From Nonomuraea angiospora (lineage in GTDB: Bacteria > Actinomycetota > Actinomycetes > Streptosporangiales > Streptosporangiaceae), in the NCBI RefSeq assembly GCF_014873145.1, contig NZ_JADBEK010000001.1:620001-684000 (forward strand): a DNA stretch of 64,000 bases, in the 5' to 3' direction. A program made the position numbers and the translations under genes. Below the pieces are notes generated by a model that did not search any database, had not been told where the DNA came from, and saw only the letters and a list, made by a program, of their open reading frames with translations. Positions 61,375 to 64,000 of this stretch are shown piece after piece (positions within the stretch are counted from its first letter, which is position 1; the number at the start of each line of letters is the position of its first letter).

Positions 61375-61460
61375 GACAGCGAGCCTGCGCCGGTGCGCCG
61401 GGCTTATCCAGGTACAACCGGTACATGCCTGAACTGCGCACATTGGTGCAAGGTGGGAGT

Positions 61461-62312
61461 ATGGACAGACGAGAACTGGCGGCCTTCCTGCGCAGCAGGC
61501 GCGAGCGGATCATCCCCGCTGACGTGGGGCTGCCTGCCGGGCCGCGCCGCCGTACGCCCGGGTTGCGCCGCGAGGAGGCGGCGCAGCTGGCCTTCATCTC
61601 GACCGAGTACTACACCCGGCTGGAGCAGGCCCGCGGCCCACGCCCGTCGCAGGAGGTGCTGGCCGGGCTGGCCCGGGCCCTCCGCCTGTCCGACGCCGAG
61701 CGCGACCACCTCCACCGCCTCGCCGGCGCGCCGCCCGCACGCGTGCCGGGGCCCTCGCGCGAGGTGCGCCAGAGCATCCTCGACCTGCTGCGGCGGCTGC
61801 CGCAGGCCGCCGCGATCGTGACGTCCGCGATGCACGAGATCATCGCCTGGAACGACCTGGCCGCCGCGCTCATGGAGGACTTCTCCGCCCTGTCGCGCCG
61901 CGACCGCAACCTGGTGCGCCGCGTCTTCCTCGGGCCGCACCCCCAGGGACGGCGGCTGTACGGGGTGTCGGACGCGGACGAGTTCGCCCGCCGCTCGGCC
62001 AGCCACCTGCGCGCCACCGCCGCCCGCTACCCTGACGACCCCGAGGTGGCCGAGCTGGTGCGCGAGCTCCATGAGGGAAGCGAGGAGTTCGCCCGGCTGT
62101 GGGACTCCCACGACGTGGCCGGCGCACCCGCCATGACGAAGACGTTCCAGCATCCGCTGGTGGGCCCGGTCACCGTCAACTGCGACGTTCTCGACATCAC
62201 CGACCGGGACCAGCGGGTCGTGATCTACACCGCCGTCCCCGGCTCACCCTCCGAACAGGCGCTGCGCCTGCTGGCGGTCGTCGGCACGCAACGCATGGAC
62301 GTTCCGACCTGA
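61461..62312 (+). CDS. XRE family regulator with MmyB-like ligand domain
   Basis: About 283 residues from the ATG at 61461, with AGGTGG 4-5 nt upstream; an ATG at 61425 is also open. The helix-turn-helix and the group-specific segment LRREEAAQLAFISTEYYTRL, then QARGPRPSQEVLAGLARAL are typical of MmyB-type regulators. The C-terminal ligand-binding part carries the expected AIVTSAMHEIIAWNDLAAAL and FQHPLVGPVTVNCDVLD. It faces away from the SDR gene, and this gene pair is a common arrangement for repressor and target. Confidence 0.92.
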   Translation: MDRRELAAFLRSRRERIIPADVGLPAGPRRRTPGLRREEAAQLAFISTEYYTRLEQARGPRPSQEVLAGLARALRLSDAERDHLHRLAGAPPARVPGPSREVRQSILDLLRRLPQAAAIVTSAMHEIIAWNDLAAALMEDFSALSRRDRNLVRRVFLGPHPQGRRLYGVSDADEFARRSASHLRATAARYPDDPEVAELVRELHEGSEEFARLWDSHDVAGAPAMTKTFQHPLVGPVTVNCDVLDITDRDQRVVIYTAVPGSPSEQALRLLAVVGTQRMDVPT

Positions 62313-62403
62313 GATCGTCGCCGGTCAGCGTGGCGACGGCCGGTAAGCTGTTGCGGCTCCACGGCCGCTTGCGCTATTGATCATGAATGTCGTTGGTAAG
62401 GGC

Positions 62404-62561
62404 GATCCGGGCGGCTGGAGCCCGGGCTGGAACTGATCAGCCAGGCCCGCGGCGACAACGGTCAGCTCTGGCTCGGTGCCGCGCGGATCGAGCGGGCGTG
62501 GGCGATTCGCGGCGCCTCCTACGCCAGATATGTGGGTGAGGAGCGCCTCGCGCTCGGGTGA
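62404..62561 (+). pseudogene. 3' remnant of an unidentified gene
   Basis: A frame following a TAA encodes LEPGLELISQARGDNGQLWL, then GAARIERAWAIRGASYARYV and ends GEERLALG with TGA. It looks like real protein sequence, but has no start, and I do not recognise the family. It ends 4 bp before the GTG of the next small gene. Confidence 0.35.
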
Positions 62562-62565
62562 TCCG

Positions 62566-62799
62566 GTGACGGCCATGGTGCCGCCGGCGCACTTCGAGAT
62601 CGTGTGGAGCGAGATCAACGACACCGAGCAACCCGCTCAAGACCTCCTGGAGGCCTACTTCGGCGACTCCGCCGTGGCCGACTCGCTGATCGAGGCGGCC
62701 GACAAGTGGCGTGACGGCAACCGGCCGCATCCGCGTGCCCTGGACGCCACGCACCTGTTCGGTGCCGCGTTCGTGCGCCGGGAGCTGGGGCTTGCCTAG
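62566..62799 (+). CDS. Small hypothetical protein
   Basis: A product of 77 residues from GTG 62566, or 74 from ATG 62575. The sequence is helical and acidic at its centre (PAHFEIVWSEINDTEQPAQD, LLEAYFGDSAVADSLIEAAD) with a basic end (RRELGLA). No family was recognised. It probably was translated with the gene whose tail lies just upstream. A strong hairpin terminator follows. Confidence 0.5.
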   Translation: MTAMVPPAHFEIVWSEINDTEQPAQDLLEAYFGDSAVADSLIEAADKWRDGNRPHPRALDATHLFGAAFVRRELGLA

Positions 62800-62844
62800 G
62801 CGGAGGGCTGGCACGTCGGGTCCGGCGGGGACTTCGGGAATGCG

Positions 62845-62877
62845 GCGGGCCGCGGCGGTGTCGCCGCCGCGGCCCGC
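62845..62877. terminator. Bidirectional hairpin terminator
   Basis: A perfect 14-bp inverted repeat (GCGGGCCGCGGCGG / CCGCCGCGGCCCGC) with a 5-nt loop lies between the small gene and the convergent nuclease gene. Confidence 0.8.
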
Positions 62878-62885
62878 GGACGATC

Positions 62886-64000
62886 TCAGAGCTTCAGGCC
62901 CACCAGCAGGGGGTCGTGGTCGGAGGAGCGGAACGGGTCGGGCGCGTACAGGGAGGGCGGGTTGAACTCCGTGTTGTAGTCCATGAACCGGCCCTCGTCG
63001 GAGTTGATGTGCCAGATGGTGGCGCCGGTCACCAGCTTGCTCGCCTTCCTGTCGGCCAGCACGTGGTCGAGCTCGCCGGACAGGCCGTCGAAGACGTAGC
63101 TGTAGCGGTCGTCCTTCTTGACGTACGTCTTGCTCAGGCTGGTCAGCCCGCCGTCCTCGAACGCGTGGATCGGGTCCTCCTCGCCGTAGGCGTTGATGTC
63201 GCCGAGGACGAGCACGTTCTGCAGCTTGAGGCTGTCGCTCAGGGCCAGCACGGCCTTGGCCTGCTTGACGCGCTTGGCGTTGTAGCAGGACTGACCGTCG
63301 CCCTGGTCGGCGTCGTCACCGGCGGCCGGGCCGTCGGCGTCGGTGCAGCCCTTGGACTTGAAGTGGTTCACCACCACGGTGAAGGGCTTCCCGCTGCCGC
63401 CGGCCTTGGTGAAGGTCTGCACCAGCGGCGGCCGGTTGAAGATCGGGTCGGACGACGACCGCGCCGGACCGGCCGGGGTGACCTTGGCCGGCTGGTAGAT
63501 CAGCGCGGTCTGGATGAGGTCGGTGCCCGGGTTGGGGTGCGTGATCGCCTTGTACGTGCCGGCGCCGGCCTTGGCGTTGAGCGCGTCGACCAGGGTGTTG
63601 AGCGCCACGTCGTTGTTGCGCTCGACCTCCATCAGCCCGGCCACGGCCGGGTTGAGCGTCGTGATGTTGGCGACCAGCTTGGCGAGCTGGCGGTCACGCT
63701 CCGCGGCGGTGGTGGCGCCGCGGGACTTGAGCGTGGTGAACCAGTTGAGCGTGTTGAGGCTGGCCACCTGGACGTCGCCGCCGACCTTGGCGGGCTTCGC
63801 GGGGCGGGGGTTCTCAGCGTTGAAGACCACCGGCTCGGTCGGCTGGACGCGGTAGGCGTCGAAGCCGTACGTGAGGACGCCGGTCAGGTCCTTGACCTCG
63901 TCGCCGATGCGGACGGTGTTCGATCCCGTGGTGTGGTACGGCAGGGTGGGCGGGTTCTGCACGCTCGAGCCGTCGTCGAGGAGGATGGCGCGCCGCGCGT
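62886..64000 (-). CDS. ExeM/NucH-type secreted endonuclease (5' part outside window)
   Basis: The frame is open past the window edge, so only the C-terminal 370 or so residues are seen; a GTG at 63962 is not the true start. The OB-like segment (IGDEVKDLTGVLTYGFDAYR) is followed by the endonuclease/exonuclease/phosphatase domain. Landmarks are DVQVASLNTLNWF, AGLMEVERNND (metal Glu), VVVNHFKSKGC, LVLGDINAYGEEDPI (the Asp-x-Asn of the site), ELDHVLAD and FRSSDHDPLLVGL (Asp-His pair). This matches extracellular DNases of the ExeM/NucH group that degrade extracellular DNA for nutrient or biofilm turnover. A hairpin terminator lies just downstream. Confidence 0.92.
   Translation of the reverse strand, partial: ARRAILLDDGSSVQNPPTLPYHTTGSNTVRIGDEVKDLTGVLTYGFDAYRVQPTEPVVFNAENPRPAKPAKVGGDVQVASLNTLNWFTTLKSRGATTAAERDRQLAKLVANITTLNPAVAGLMEVERNNDVALNTLVDALNAKAGAGTYKAITHPNPGTDLIQTALIYQPAKVTPAGPARSSSDPIFNRPPLVQTFTKAGGSGKPFTVVVNHFKSKGCTDADGPAAGDDADQGDGQSCYNAKRVKQAKAVLALSDSLKLQNVLVLGDINAYGEEDPIHAFEDGGLTSLSKTYVKKDDRYSYVFDGLSGELDHVLADRKASKLVTGATIWHINSDEGRFMDYNTEFNPPSLYAPDPFRSSDHDPLLVGLKL

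Noticed and set aside
1..64000. tRNA, rRNA or riboswitch genes
   Set aside because: No cloverleaf with a GTTCRANYC-type T-arm, no rRNA-like conserved blocks and no known riboswitch core were noticed by eye. A covariance-model search would be needed to be sure.

Overview
The window is high-GC DNA (roughly 70 percent by eye) with many GTG starts, ATGA/GTGA overlaps and long antisense shadow frames. This is typical of a filamentous actinomycete. The gene families (ROK regulators, carbohydrate ABC transporters without their own ATPase, CHAT-TPR proteins, an Ebo/EDB-type cluster with an inositol-phosphate-synthase-like gene, SigE-like ECF factors) fit a Streptosporangiales- or Streptomyces-like soil organism. 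That placement is inference.

Layout. 1-1.5 kb: the 3' part of an ECF sigma factor fused to a zinc-finger, membrane segment and ricin-type lectin. 1.5-14.2 kb: a sugar catabolic operon on the minus strand (Gfo/Idh/MocA oxidoreductase, CUT2-type ABC ATPase, two permeases, binding lipoprotein, TIM-barrel epimerase, giant secreted ThuA/PQQ-dehydrogenase) with a divergent ROK regulator. 14.2-17.7 kb: an Ebo/EDB-like cluster whose last two genes are broken. 17.8-24.3 kb: an alpha-galactoside locus (two CUT1 permeases, binding lipoprotein, GH36, LacI regulator, twin LacI-type operators). 24.4-30.5 kb: a CHAT-protease/TPR protein with a divergent small Cys-containing protein and a membrane protein, bracketed by two remnants of the same integrase family. 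30.6-34.1 kb: a CoA-disulfide-reductase-like flavoprotein and an unusual FHA-FAD-oxidoreductase fusion. 34.2-40.4 kb: a mobile-element scrapyard (IS630 intact; IS3, IS1182-like, IstB remnants; a truncated DNRLRE gene) that also carries an AlkB-like dioxygenase and an ECF sigma/membrane-protein pair. 40.4-42.9 kb: alpha/beta hydrolase, HxlR regulator, tnpB remnant and a secreted cutinase/PET-hydrolase-fold lipase. 43.0-55.0 kb: a plant cell-wall (pectin/rhamnogalacturonan) locus with GH78 rhamnosidase, a ROK regulator, DUF6807/PmoA-like protein, Gfo/Idh, CUT1 transporter and divergent pectate lyase. 55.0-64.0 kb: pseudogenes (MocR-like, FAD oxidoreductase, SRPBCC), a TPR protein, MerR and XRE regulators, an SDR, small hypothetical genes, and the C-terminal part of an ExeM/NucH-type secreted nuclease.

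Taken together, the genes describe a saprophyte that secretes polysaccharide-degrading enzymes, imports the sugars through three ABC systems (two of which need an ATPase encoded elsewhere), and oxidises or epimerises them inside the cell. The strongest candidates for something unusual are the CHAT-TPR module, the FHA-FAD fusion, the lectin-tailed sigma factor and the decaying Ebo cluster. No rRNA, tRNA or CRISPR array was recognised. Functions are assigned from sequence motifs and family knowledge only; no database search was run.
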